In this document: positions 34,462 to 42,793 of the stretch, piece after piece | Position numbering within the stretch: position 1 is the stretch's first letter | Layout of the letters: each line of letters starts with the position of its first letter | Source of the DNA: Ga0077555 sp963741565 | GTDB lineage: Bacteria; Pseudomonadota; Alphaproteobacteria; Rhizobiales; Hyphomicrobiaceae | Assembly (NCBI GenBank): GCA_963741565.1 | Contig: CAVUIK010000008.1 | Location: forward strand, 620,001-684,000 | Length of the DNA: 64,000 nucleotides | Direction of reading: 5' to 3' | The notes under the pieces: model-generated | The model's input: the letters and a program-made list of their open reading frames with translations, nothing else | Database searches by the model: none | What the model was told of the DNA's origin: nothing | Translations under genes and position numbers: made by a program

Positions 34462-34974
34462 ATGACCGACATCCCCCCAGGAGTGCAAGACCCGCCCTCA
34501 TTTCGCGCTGTGCTGCATCCGCACAGGTCGCTCGGGTCGACCGGTTTTCTGGTTCTGATGGGCCTGTTCGGCACTGTGAGCTTCGTTGCCGGCGTCGTCT
34601 TCGCGTGGATCGGTGCCTGGCCGGTACTGGGCTTCTTCGGGCTCGACGTGCTGATCCTCTACGCCGCCTTCAAACTCAATTACCGGTCCGGACTGATCTA
34701 CGAGACCGTCGAACTTGACCGCAACAGCTTGACGATAGAGCGCGTGCATCCCTCCGGCCGCCGCGAGAGCTTTGCCTTCAATCCCTACTGGGTGCGTGTG
34801 GTCCTGGACGAAGGCCGAGACGGCCGCACAGACATCAAGCTGAAGCTGCATCAGCGAATCGTGCCATTTGGCCGCTTTCTGACCGACGACGAGCGCCGGG
34901 ACTTTGCGGAGGCGCTGTCAGCAGCCCTGATCAGGGCGCGCGGCAGCGCACCAGAAGCGATCAGCAACGCTTAA
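34462..34974 (+). CDS. DUF2244 family membrane protein
   Basis: 170 aa. Two adjacent membrane helices at about residues 30-75 (GFLVLMGLFGTVSFVAGVVFAW and FFGLDVLILYAAF) followed by a soluble C-terminal domain with NPYWVRVVLDEG and IGFLTDDERRDFA-like ending FGRFLTDDERRDFAEAL. This is the pattern of the DUF2244 integral membrane family, found next to nth in many alphaproteobacteria. Function unknown. It is divergent from nth with 50 bases between starts. Confidence 0.88.
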   Translation: MTDIPPGVQDPPSFRAVLHPHRSLGSTGFLVLMGLFGTVSFVAGVVFAWIGAWPVLGFFGLDVLILYAAFKLNYRSGLIYETVELDRNSLTIERVHPSGRRESFAFNPYWVRVVLDEGRDGRTDIKLKLHQRIVPFGRFLTDDERRDFAEALSAALIRARGSAPEAISNA

Positions 34975-34996
34975 GTAGCTTGCATAAAAGAGAAAT

Positions 34997-35071
34997 TGGC
35001 TCCGTGGGTAGGATTCGAACCTACGACCAGCCGGTTAACAGCCGGCTGCTCTACCGCTGAGCTACCACGGA
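34997..35071 (-). tRNA. tRNA-Asn (anticodon GTT)
   Basis: Minus strand folds as a complete cloverleaf: acceptor TCCGTGG/CCACGGA, D arm GCTC/GAGC, anticodon arm GCCGG-CTGTTAA-CCGGC with anticodon GTT, T arm GTAGG-TTCGAAT-CCTAC, discriminator G and encoded CCA (34997-34999). It is a stand-alone gene, 22 bases downstream of the convergent DUF2244 stop. Confidence 0.97.
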
Positions 35072-35215
35072 TCGCCTTTCGATCGGCACCACTGGCGCCG
35101 AAGGTTGCAGGGATGTACGCGAAATTGAATTCAGAGTCTACCCACGCCACGATGGCTAGCGACCAAGAGACGTCCACGCTAAGTCGAGATCGACCATCCC
35201 CCTCATGAGGACATC

Positions 35216-36154
35216 ATGGCCCGGATAGTGACCGTTGCCGCCGCTCAGCTTGGCCCGATCGCCCGTAACGAGACCCGGCCCGCTGTGGTCCGCCGGCTCA
35301 TCGAGCTGCTGCGGCAGGCGAAGTCGCATGGCGCCGACCTCGCCGTTTTCCCTGAGCTGGCCTTGACGACGTTTTTTCCACGTTGGTTTTTCGATCGGCA
35401 GGCCGACATCGACGCCTTCTTCGAGCGGCAGATGCCGTCCCCGGCCACCCAGCCGCTGTTCGACGAGGCGAAGCGGCTCGGCATCGGCTTTCACCTGGGG
35501 TTTGCCGAGCTGGTGGACGACGCCGGGCAGACGCGCCGGTTCAATACGGCAATCCTCGTCGACAAGTCCGGCCGCATCGCCCTCAAATACCGCAAAGTGC
35601 ACTTGCCGGGCCACGCCGAGCATGAGCCCTGGCGCACCTTCCAGCACCTCGAAAAGCGCTATTTCGAGGTCGGCAATCTCGGCTTCCCGGTAACGCGCGC
35701 CTTCGGCGGCATTGTCGGGATGTGCATTTGCAACGACCGACGCTGGCCCGAGACCTATCGCGTCATGGGCCTGAAGGGCGTCGAGATGATCGTGCTCGGC
35801 TACAATACGCCGGTGCACAATCCGCCCGCCCCCGAGCACGATGCACTGGCGAATTTCCACAACACACTGGTGATGCAGTCGGGCGCTTACCAGAACGGGT
35901 CCTGGGTGGTGGGTGTCGCCAAGGCCGGGCTCGAAGAAGGCGTTATGCAAATGGGGCAATCGCAAATCATCGCTCCCTCCGGCGAGACTGTGGCGATGTG
36001 CACCACGCTTTCCGACGAAATCGCCGTTGCGCGGTGCGATCTCGATCTCACGGCATCGTACAAGACGACCGTGTTCAACTTCGCCCGGCATCGCCGCCCG
36101 GAGGCCTACGGGCCGATCACCGAGCGCGCCGGCGTGATCCTCCCACCTGAGTGA
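35216..36154 (+). CDS. N-carbamoyl-D-amino-acid hydrolase (carbon-nitrogen hydrolase family)
   Basis: 312 aa, close to the 304-aa characterised enzymes. The catalytic triad falls at the exact positions known for D-carbamoylase: E47 (VFPELAL), K127 (YRKVHLP) and C172 (MCICNDRRWPE). The insertion with NTPVHNPPAPEHD and the GQSQIIAPSGE end fit the same group. It hydrolyses N-carbamoyl-D-amino acids to D-amino acid, CO2 and ammonia. No hydantoinase gene is adjacent. The stop overlaps the GTG start of the next gene (GTGA), so both are co-translated. Confidence 0.92.
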   Translation: MARIVTVAAAQLGPIARNETRPAVVRRLIELLRQAKSHGADLAVFPELALTTFFPRWFFDRQADIDAFFERQMPSPATQPLFDEAKRLGIGFHLGFAELVDDAGQTRRFNTAILVDKSGRIALKYRKVHLPGHAEHEPWRTFQHLEKRYFEVGNLGFPVTRAFGGIVGMCICNDRRWPETYRVMGLKGVEMIVLGYNTPVHNPPAPEHDALANFHNTLVMQSGAYQNGSWVVGVAKAGLEEGVMQMGQSQIIAPSGETVAMCTTLSDEIAVARCDLDLTASYKTTVFNFARHRRPEAYGPITERAGVILPPE

Positions 36155-36801
36155 GACCCAACGTGCCCGAGTTCCTCGATACCGGACCTACCGATGCTAC
36201 CGCAACGTTGATCCTGGCGCACGGCGCCGGCGCGGCGATGGACAGCCGCTTCATGAACGAATTGGCCGCGCTGCTGGCCGAGCGGAGCATTCGGGTTCTG
36301 CGCTTCGAGTTCGGCTACATGGCGTCGCGGCGCACGAGCGGCAAACGGCGACCAGCCCCCAAGGCCTCCTCGCTTCAGGACGAGTACAAGGCCGCAATCA
36401 GCGCAGCCGAACCGCAAGCGACGGGAGCACTCTTCATCGGCGGCAAATCGATGGGCGGGCGCGTCGCCAGCCTAATTGCCAGTGAAGTCCATGCTGCCGG
36501 CCGGGTTCGAGGCCTCGTCTGCATCGGCTATCCGTTTCATCCGCCCAAACTGCCGGAGAAACTACGCACCGAGCATCTGGCGGCGCTTACGTGCCCGACG
36601 CTGATTGCACAAGGCGAACGCGACCCGTTCGGGTGCCGGGCCGAGGCCGTGGCCTACCAACTTTCGAAAGCGATAGATCTGGTCTGGATCACAGACGGCG
36701 ATCACGATTTCGGCCCGCGCGGCGCGTCCGGCGTCACCCGCAAACAAAATCAAGCCGCGGCGGCAGACGCCGTCGCGGCTTTTATAAAGCGTCAGCTTTA
36801 A
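36151..36801 (+). CDS. Small alpha/beta hydrolase (TEX30/KANSL3-like)
   Basis: 216 aa. Alpha/beta-hydrolase fold: LILAHGAGAAMDS near the start, nucleophile Ser in GGKSMGGRVAS (about residue 103), catalytic Asp region around QGERDPFG, and His in DGDHDFGPR. The HGAG opening and short length match the family of TEX30 and KANSL3 hydrolase domains. The start is GTG 36151 overlapping the carbamoylase stop; GTG 36163 is an alternative. The substrate is unknown, but coupling to the carbamoylase suggests a shared pathway or stress function. Confidence 0.82.
   Translation: MRPNVPEFLDTGPTDATATLILAHGAGAAMDSRFMNELAALLAERSIRVLRFEFGYMASRRTSGKRRPAPKASSLQDEYKAAISAAEPQATGALFIGGKSMGGRVASLIASEVHAAGRVRGLVCIGYPFHPPKLPEKLRTEHLAALTCPTLIAQGERDPFGCRAEAVAYQLSKAIDLVWITDGDHDFGPRGASGVTRKQNQAAAADAVAAFIKRQL
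36752..36785 (+). terminator. Intrinsic terminator embedded in the 3' end of the hydrolase gene
   Basis: Thirteen-base arms (36752-36764 and 36769-36781) pair completely, with one G-T wobble, around a 4-base loop AGAC, and run into TTTTAT. The whole stem is coding: it specifies the final Ala-rich helix of the hydrolase, and the stop codon follows at 36799. It may serve as the terminator of the carbamoylase-hydrolase operon. Confidence 0.65.
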
Positions 36802-36828
36802 GCGGTCTCCTTCACGGGAGCACCAGCC

Positions 36829-37254
36829 TCAAGCCGGGGATTTGACCTTGGCGGGTGCTGGCGCCTTGGCCGGAACGGGCGACTTCTTGACCGGGGTGCC
36901 CACTGCGGGGGCATCCGGGGCTGCGGCCTCGGTGGGCTTCGCGCCCGGCGCGCCGTCCGACCAGCAGACCGTCGCTGCTGCCTTGCAGGTGTGCTCGTCG
37001 AAGAAACCGACATCGAGGAACAGCTCGCAGGTCACGTCCTTCTTGCCGGTCGTGTACTTTTTGATGCCGCGCTCCGCCGTCCATTTTGCAATGTAGGTGT
37101 CGAGCAGAGCCTTGGCGTCCTTGGTCGGGCCGTCCTTGCCGTAGTCGTTCACGGTGAAGGCGAGCTTCGTGCACTTTGCGAGGGCCGGCGTCGCCGCAAG
37201 CGCGACCACGGCAATGGCAGCACCACCAACAAGCGATTTCAGAAGCGACGGCAT
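36829..37254 (-). CDS. Small secreted protein of unknown function
   Basis: 141 aa. Signal peptide MPSLLKSLVGGAAIAVVALAA with cut after ALA. The mature part has four cysteines (AKCTKL, VTCELF, HTCKAA, TVCWSD) likely to form two disulfides, and a Pro/Ala/Lys-rich tail after residue 105. I do not recognise the family. It converges with the hydrolase gene. An earlier in-frame ATG at 37302 lacks a better ribosome site. Confidence 0.65.
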   Translation of the reverse strand: MPSLLKSLVGGAAIAVVALAATPALAKCTKLAFTVNDYGKDGPTKDAKALLDTYIAKWTAERGIKKYTTGKKDVTCELFLDVGFFDEHTCKAAATVCWSDGAPGAKPTEAAAPDAPAVGTPVKKSPVPAKAPAPAKVKSPA

Positions 37255-37412
37255 AGGCACCTCGATAGAAGCCACAGGTTGATCGCTTCTATAGCCATGC
37301 ACGCCCCACCGCGCCAGTAGGCCAGTGCCGACGGTGGTTCAGGTGTTGCGCGAACGTGACTAAGCGACTTTGATCCGTCTGCACCTAAGCGCGTTCTCTG
37401 TGAATATCGGGC

Positions 37413-37805
37413 TCAGTGCATATAAGGCGAATCGCCGCCGCGCGGCGAGGTGCCGGAATCAAAGAAGAAGCCGTGGTCGAACGGTCCTGCGGACGTCTGG
37501 CGATCCAGCGCCGGAGAGCGGAACCACTGCGTCGCGCCATAAAGCGTCCGGCTGTCGCCATAGGTGTTGATGCTGTCGGCGGCCGAGTAGGAATAGCCGC
37601 CCCGCCGGGCCGTGAAACCGCGAACCTGAGGGCCACGCTTGCGGTAGTAGGACGACTTTGGATGCTCGGTCAGCTGCGGACCGTCCGGGGATTTCTTGGC
37701 GCTCCGGCTCTGGGCATCCGCCTCGGTGGCCAGTCCGGCCCCGAGAATTCCGGCTCCCAGGATCAAGGCCAAGGCTGCAGCAGCGATCATGCGCGAGCGG
37801 GTCAT
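37413..37805 (-). CDS. Small secreted protein of unknown function
   Basis: 130 aa from ATG 37805. A clear signal peptide (MTRSRMIAAAALALILGAG, cut near ADAQ) is followed by a basic, Tyr/Gly/Ser-rich mature part with no cysteines and no recognisable domain. Likely periplasmic. An upstream in-frame start at 37916 adds a Cys-rich stretch that would spoil the signal peptide. Confidence 0.6.
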   Translation of the reverse strand: MTRSRMIAAAALALILGAGILGAGLATEADAQSRSAKKSPDGPQLTEHPKSSYYRKRGPQVRGFTARRGGYSYSAADSINTYGDSRTLYGATQWFRSPALDRQTSAGPFDHGFFFDSGTSPRGGDSPYMH

Positions 37806-38045
37806 CGTGTCCTCGATCGATCGAACATCGGAATGGAGCAAAAAGCATAGCTCAGGTTCTAAACAATTTCTTCTACATGCGGGCCTTGAGGGCAGGCATT
37901 TGACGGCGGATGTCACTCAAATGGCACGCTTGGCGTTCACTATAGCCTCAGTTTCAGTCCGTTGCCGGCCTTTAGGCCCGTAAAATCGCATACACTTTGA
38001 TTCGTCAAAGACTGAGCCGAACGACCGAAAGAAGGAGACTGGCCC
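37806..38045. other. Intergenic region with a TTCG tetraloop hairpin
   Basis: 240 bases between divergent small-protein genes. It contains a perfect hairpin CTTTGA-TTCG-TCAAAG at 37995-38010, a tetraloop class that is unusually stable in RNA, in the leader of the gene starting at 38046. A strong AAGGAGA ribosome site lies at 38031-38037. I see no other signal. Confidence 0.4.
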
Positions 38046-38336
38046 ATGGATATTCTCTCGCTGCTGATCCAGCTTGGTAGCGGCGCTGCCGGCGGCAACC
38101 TCGCCGGCACGCTCATGAAAAACCTGAGCCTGGGAACGCTGGGCAATACGCTGGCCGGCATCATCGGCGGCGGGCTTGGTGGACAGATCCTCAACAGCGC
38201 GCTTGGTCTTGGCAAGACGGCGGCCGTTACCGGCCTCGATCTGGGCACGATCATCAGCCAGGTCGCCGGCGGCGGCATCGGCGGCGGTGTGCTGATGGCG
38301 GTCGTCGGGCTTTTGCGCCAGATGTTCAGCAAGTAA
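38046..38336 (+). CDS. Small glycine-rich membrane protein
   Basis: 96 aa, very rich in Gly, Leu and Ala with three or four GxxxG-like runs (IIGGGLGGQIL, VAGGGIGGGVLMAVVGLL). No signal peptide; the whole chain could sit in the membrane. A strong ribosome site, AAGGAGA, and an ATG at the right distance support translation. I recognise the pattern from short unannotated proteins of Hyphomicrobiales but know no function. It converges with rlmJ. Confidence 0.65.
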   Translation: MDILSLLIQLGSGAAGGNLAGTLMKNLSLGTLGNTLAGIIGGGLGGQILNSALGLGKTAAVTGLDLGTIISQVAGGGIGGGVLMAVVGLLRQMFSK

Positions 38337-38355
38337 TCCGGCGCCGGGCAGTGCC

Positions 38356-39211
38356 TCAACCCGAGAGCCGGCGGACCTGGCCTCGGGCCCCCGCGCCTTG
38401 CGACAGCATTTCCGCCAGCACGGGCAGCAGCCGATCAAGCTGTGCGGCGAGTGTAAATGGCGGATTGAGCACGATGAGCCCGGTCCCGTTCAACACGTTC
38501 TGGATCAGTCGGCGCGCGCACATAGAGTTCGGCGAGCAGCAACTTTTGATAGTTCCCGGACGCCAACGCCGCGACGAGCGTCTCAGTGATGCGCGGACTC
38601 TTGATTGGGAACCACAATAGGAAAGTCCCGGTCGCAAATCGCCGGACCGCCTCTGCCAAACCCGACGTCAGCCGCTCCAGCTCGCCCGGCTCCTCGAATG
38701 GCGGATCGACCAGAACCACGCCGCGCCGCTCCTTCGGCGGCAAGAGCGCCTTGAGCGCATGCCAGCCATCGACATTGAGCACTTTCGCGCGACGGTCGCC
38801 GGCGAGGTTTACACGCAACGTCTCGACATCGATCGGATGGAGCTCATTGGCGACGAGCCGATCCTGGTCCCGCATCAGGGCAAGTGACAGGCATGGCGAG
38901 CCTGGATAGATCGAAAGCGGCGCTCGGCCGACATTGAAGGATTGGACAGCCGACAGATAAGGCCGAAGCGCGTCACGATCATCGGGCGACAGTGACGCCT
39001 CGGCGGCCACCAGCCGGCCAATGCCAAGCTGGAATTCGCCGGTGCGCGCGGCTTCGTCGCTCGCAAGATCGTAGCGGCCAATTCCGGCATGCGTGTCGAT
39101 CACACGAAAGGCCGCCGGCTTCAGCTTCAGATGCTCGATCACCAACGCCAGAACGGCGTGCTTCAGCACATCCGCAAAGTTTCCGGCGTGAAAGGCATGA
39201 CGATAGTTCAT
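38356..39211 (-). CDS. rlmJ: 23S rRNA (adenine2030-N6)-methyltransferase RlmJ, frameshifted in this sequence
   Basis: The first frame (39211 to about 38497) begins MNYRHAFHAGNFADVLKH, the RlmJ signature, and contains the N6-adenine methyltransferase motif DPPFEEPGE. After VRAPTDPERV it loses the family sequence. The next frame restores it as NGTGLIVLNPPFTLAAQLDRLLPVL, down to the stop at 38356. Removing one base near 38490-38496 gives 284 aa, close to E. coli RlmJ (280). The enzyme methylates A2030 of 23S rRNA. Annotated as one gene with a probable single-base insertion. Confidence 0.87.
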
Positions 39212-39271
39212 GCCCCACGCTTTGCGAAGCGAGGGGCATGTTTGTCAAGAGGATGAACCGATCAATCCGCC

Positions 39272-39637
39272 TCAGGCGAGGCCGGCATCGACGAACTTGC
39301 CTTCGATCGCGTCGCGATTGAAAGGCTTCAGGATGTACTCGCTGGCGCCGGCTGCCATGGCGCGCGAGATATCGGCCGGGTCATTCTCGGTGGTGCAATA
39401 GAGAACGTAGGGTTTTTTGGCGTTGCCGAGCAGGTTCAGTGCACCAAGGAACTCGACGCCGCCCATCACTGGCATCTGCCAATCGAGCAGGATGGCGTCA
39501 GGCATGCGGCTCTGGCAGCGCTCCAGCGCCTCCTGACCATTCTCGGCCTCGCTGGTCTCGAAATTCATGGTCTCGAGAATCCGGCGGGCGACCTTACGGA
39601 TGACATCGGAGTCGTCGACGACGAGGCAATGTTTCAT
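39272..39637 (-). CDS. CheY-like single-domain response regulator
   Basis: 121 aa from ATG 39637. Receiver domain only: acidic pair D8-D9 in LVVDDSD, phospho-acceptor D52 in ILLDWQMPVMGG, conserved Thr in YCTTEND and Lys in ILKPFNRD. It lies downstream of chpT on the same strand. In related genomes a CheY-like gene accompanies chpT, but it is not CpdR by sequence start, so whether it takes phosphate from ChpT is inference. A start 8 codons upstream (39661) is less likely. Confidence 0.9.
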   Translation of the reverse strand: MKHCLVVDDSDVIRKVARRILETMNFETSEAENGQEALERCQSRMPDAILLDWQMPVMGGVEFLGALNLLGNAKKPYVLYCTTENDPADISRAMAAGASEYILKPFNRDAIEGKFVDAGLA

Positions 39638-39755
39638 GGGCGGGTTCCCGGACAAGCACAACGCGCGCGTTCCCCACGCCGATCAGCATGGGCGGCCGCT
39701 CCGTGCAGTGTCGATGCGAACCCTTAATAAAGTGCTGCCGGATGCCCCGAAATCG

Positions 39756-40394
39756 TCAGCTTTTGGCGGCGAGCACAATGTCATCGCCATCGCGGAGCAC
39801 ATCCAGCCGCATCCGCGCACTGGCCGCAAGCCGCATCGTGTAATAGGGCTGGATGGTCATCGTATCGAGCGGCGGCGTCGGTGCACCAGTCAAAAACTCA
39901 ACGAGATGCTGCGGCGGGCGCGCGCCGGTTCCCCGACACCGAACCTCGAAGCTCGACATCTCCCCGGCCCCGACGATCGAGACCTGAATTTCGCCTCCTC
40001 TCGGAAGCGCCCCTATGGCCGACGAAACAAGGTTCAAAAGCAACTTGGCCCGATCCTTGGGAAGGTGACCTGCGGGGCCGCGCCAGACCAGCTTGTGCTT
40101 GCCCTTGCCCAGGTAACCGCGGCTGATCTGTTCGGCCGTCGCCAGATCGATCATCGCGCCAGCCGAGCCGGCCGCGCCAAAGGCGAAGCGCGCGAATTGC
40201 AGTCGGGCGGAGGCCTGTTCCGTGACATTCCGGATCACGTCCATGGCGTAGGACTTCGCCGCGACATCTTCCTCTTCGTTGAGGATTTCGAGGCCGTTGT
40301 AGATGGCGCCGACAGGATTGATGACGTCGTGGCAGATCTTGCTGGAAATCAATGCCGCCAGCTCGAGGTCCGTTGGGTGGGCTGTCTGCGACAT
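39756..40394 (-). CDS. chpT: Histidine phosphotransferase ChpT
   Basis: 212 aa from ATG 40394, which has AAGGA at a good distance; ATG 40403 is also possible. The phospho-acceptor H22 lies in SSKICHDVINPVGAIYNGLEIL, and the degenerate ATPase-like second domain follows (LLLNLVSSAIGALPRGG). ChpT relays phosphate from CckA to CtrA and CpdR in the alphaproteobacterial cell cycle. Neither cckA nor ctrA is in this window. The CheY-like gene is 118 bases downstream. Confidence 0.92.
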   Translation of the reverse strand: MSQTAHPTDLELAALISSKICHDVINPVGAIYNGLEILNEEEDVAAKSYAMDVIRNVTEQASARLQFARFAFGAAGSAGAMIDLATAEQISRGYLGKGKHKLVWRGPAGHLPKDRAKLLLNLVSSAIGALPRGGEIQVSIVGAGEMSSFEVRCRGTGARPPQHLVEFLTGAPTPPLDTMTIQPYYTMRLAASARMRLDVLRDGDDIVLAAKS

Positions 40395-40631
40395 GGCCGC
40401 CATCCTTGTTCCGATCGGAGAAAACGCCAGAACAACGGAACTGTGCACTGCACAATCCCGGGACGCCGTACGACTTTTAATGTGCTTGCGACGCGAAGCA
40501 CCTATAAGTACACGCTTGAGGCGAGATGGCCAAGCGACGCGACAGCAACAGATGCGCTAAATGTTTGCACGCCTAATCACTGCAGCGAATCAGATCATCG
40601 CGCGACTCCAATTTCGGGAACGGCGGCCTCC

Positions 40632-41468
40632 ATGGCAGCACCATTGACGCTCAATTACAATTTGCTCGCAGAGGCCTTGCTGCCGGCCGTTCTCAAGGCC
40701 GGGTTCGTCGAGATGCAGCACTACGCGGCTGGCGTCGAGACGCAGACCAAAGCCGATTTTTCGCCGGTGACCGTTGCCGACCAGGAAGCCGAGGTGATCC
40801 TGATCGCCGCCCTGAGTGCCACGGCGCCCGGCATCCCCATCATCGCCGAAGAAGCCGTCGCAGCCGGCCGGATTCCCGAAATCCAAGATCGCTTCTTTCT
40901 CGTCGATCCGCTCGACGGCACACGCGAGTTCATCAATAAGCGCGGCGAGTTCACGGTCAATATTGCGCTGGTGTCGGCGGGGCAGCCGGTTTTCGGAATT
41001 GTCTACGCACCGGCCCTCGGTGACCTCTATATCACCCTCGGCGCGACAACGAGCGCGCGCGCGCAAGTCGCACCGAACGCCAAACCAGCGTCGCTGGCCG
41101 ACTATCGCTTCCAGGCAATCCATACGCGCAAGCCCGATCCCAAAGCGCTGACGGCCGTCGCCAGCCGCTCGCATTCGACAGATGCGACGGACGGCTTTCT
41201 GGCCGGCTATGCCGTCGCTAAGCGGGCCAATTCGGGCTCATCGTTGAAGTTTTGCGCCATTGCACGCGGCGATGCGGACATCTACCCACGCCTCGGCCCC
41301 ACCATGGAATGGGATACGGCGGCCGGGCACGCCGTTCTGTTGGCGGCGGGCGGCACGGTCACGAAGCCCGACGGGTCGCCATTCACCTACGGAAATGCGG
41401 CAGCTGGGTACCGCAACTCCCATTTCGTTGCATGGGGTACGCCCAGCCCGATCGAGGCCCGGACGTGA
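40632..41468 (+). CDS. cysQ: CysQ-like 3'(2'),5'-bisphosphate nucleotidase, inositol monophosphatase family
   Basis: 278 aa from ATG 40632. Motifs of the lithium-sensitive phosphatase family: the metal-site EE in IIAEEAVAAG, DPLDGTREF with catalytic Asp residues, and the second signature GPTMEWDTAAGHAVLLAAGG. The DGTREFI variant is the CysQ form, which removes 3'-phosphate from PAP made in sulfate activation. The open frame continues upstream, but that part is antisense to chpT. No sulfate-assimilation gene is adjacent. Confidence 0.9.
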   Translation: MAAPLTLNYNLLAEALLPAVLKAGFVEMQHYAAGVETQTKADFSPVTVADQEAEVILIAALSATAPGIPIIAEEAVAAGRIPEIQDRFFLVDPLDGTREFINKRGEFTVNIALVSAGQPVFGIVYAPALGDLYITLGATTSARAQVAPNAKPASLADYRFQAIHTRKPDPKALTAVASRSHSTDATDGFLAGYAVAKRANSGSSLKFCAIARGDADIYPRLGPTMEWDTAAGHAVLLAAGGTVTKPDGSPFTYGNAAAGYRNSHFVAWGTPSPIEART

Positions 41469-41611
41469 CGGCCGCTTGGCCGCACGCAGGGTTGATGGAT
41501 TGCCGCCGCATAACCCTCGCGCGGACATAGTTTGGTAACACTTTCTGTCAACACTTCATTGACCAAGTGCGCCGATTGCGCGGGGCAGGGATTCCCGCCA
41601 GGCGATCAAGG

Positions 41612-42649
41612 ATGACAGGCCAATCAATGTTGACATCGCGACTTTGCAGTCCCCGAGCCGTTGGGCTCGCCGTTGCCATGACCCTGCTGCTGGGCGCAAC
41701 AGCCGAGGCGCAGGAGCGTGCTCCCTGGAGCAATCCCGATCGCTATACCAATCCTAGCCGTTCCGAGGAACGCCCGGCCCCCGGCTACGGCAACCGATCC
41801 TCCAGCGACGTCGAGCGATCTGAGTCGCTACCTCCGCCGCAGACCTTCGGACAAGGTGGCGGACAAGGTTATGGAGGACAGCCGCAAAGCTATGGGCAAC
41901 CGGGCGCGGCAGAGCCGCCCTATTCGTCGTCGCCGCGGGCGGGCAGCTCCACGGCGCGCCGCGACGATGCCTATCGTGCGCCACGCACAGACACCTATGA
42001 GCAGCCGCCTTATCAGCCCGCCTATCCCGATCGGGCTGCGGGGCCCGAACGGGCACCCGATGACCTCCGGTACGGCGCGCCTTATCGGACCGCCCCACCG
42101 CCAAGCCGCAATGCCTACAACGAGGCGCCGCCACCGCGCCGTTACGACGATGAGCAGCCGCGCGACGGCACCTTCTCGATGCGCGAGATCACCCAGGCGG
42201 GGCACGGGTTCTTCGGCTCGCTCAGCCAAGGGCTTGCAAGCGTGATCGAGCACGCGTTCAAGAGCAAAGGCCGTCCCAACGGCTACATACTAGGCGAGGA
42301 TCTGGGCGGCGCATTCGTTGCGGGCCTGCGCTATGGCGAAGGCAACCTCTATACGCGGGATGCCGGCACCCACAAGGTCTACTGGCAAGGCCCGTCACTG
42401 GGCTTCGATGCTGGCGCCGAAGGCTCGAAGGTCATGGTTCTCGTCTACAATATGCGCGATCCCGATGACATCTATCACCGGTTTGGCGGTATTGCGGGCT
42501 CGGCCTATGTGGTCGGCGGCGCCGGCCTGACGTTCCAAAGCCACGGCGATATGGTCGTTGCGCCAATTCGCGCGGGAATTGGGCTTCGTCTCGGCGCGAA
42601 CATCGGTTATCTCAAGTACACGCGCCGTCCCACATGGAACCCGTTCTGA
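41612..42649 (+). CDS. eipA: EipA-like DUF1134 periplasmic protein
   Basis: 345 aa from ATG 41612 (ATG 41627 is an alternative). A signal peptide ends near TAEA. Residues about 30-190 form a disordered region rich in Pro, Tyr, Arg and Gln, longer than I expect for the family. The C-terminal DUF1134 domain begins at GHGFFGSLSQGLASVIEHAF and includes PNGYILGEDLGGAFVAGLRYG and DDIYHRFGGIAGSAYVVGG. The Brucella member, EipA, is periplasmic and needed for envelope integrity. No operon partner is obvious. Confidence 0.87.
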   Translation: MTGQSMLTSRLCSPRAVGLAVAMTLLLGATAEAQERAPWSNPDRYTNPSRSEERPAPGYGNRSSSDVERSESLPPPQTFGQGGGQGYGGQPQSYGQPGAAEPPYSSSPRAGSSTARRDDAYRAPRTDTYEQPPYQPAYPDRAAGPERAPDDLRYGAPYRTAPPPSRNAYNEAPPPRRYDDEQPRDGTFSMREITQAGHGFFGSLSQGLASVIEHAFKSKGRPNGYILGEDLGGAFVAGLRYGEGNLYTRDAGTHKVYWQGPSLGFDAGAEGSKVMVLVYNMRDPDDIYHRFGGIAGSAYVVGGAGLTFQSHGDMVVAPIRAGIGLRLGANIGYLKYTRRPTWNPF

Positions 42650-42793
42650 TCACTGGTGGGCCGGCCCTGTGTTGACCGCGAACTTGTTGGCTTGTTGCAC
42701 GCCGTGCGCGTAGGGTGACCATCTGCTCTCGTCAAATATGGCGGGACCGCGCAGGGTCCATCAAGTGGAAGGTTCGATGCCGGGGATGGGGCT

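Noticed and set aside
40510..40590. tRNA-like stretch (GCGAGATGGCCAAGCG) upstream of the CysQ-like gene
   Set aside because: It resembles a tRNA-Leu/Ser 5' part by eye, but no acceptor stem, anticodon arm or T arm can be closed.
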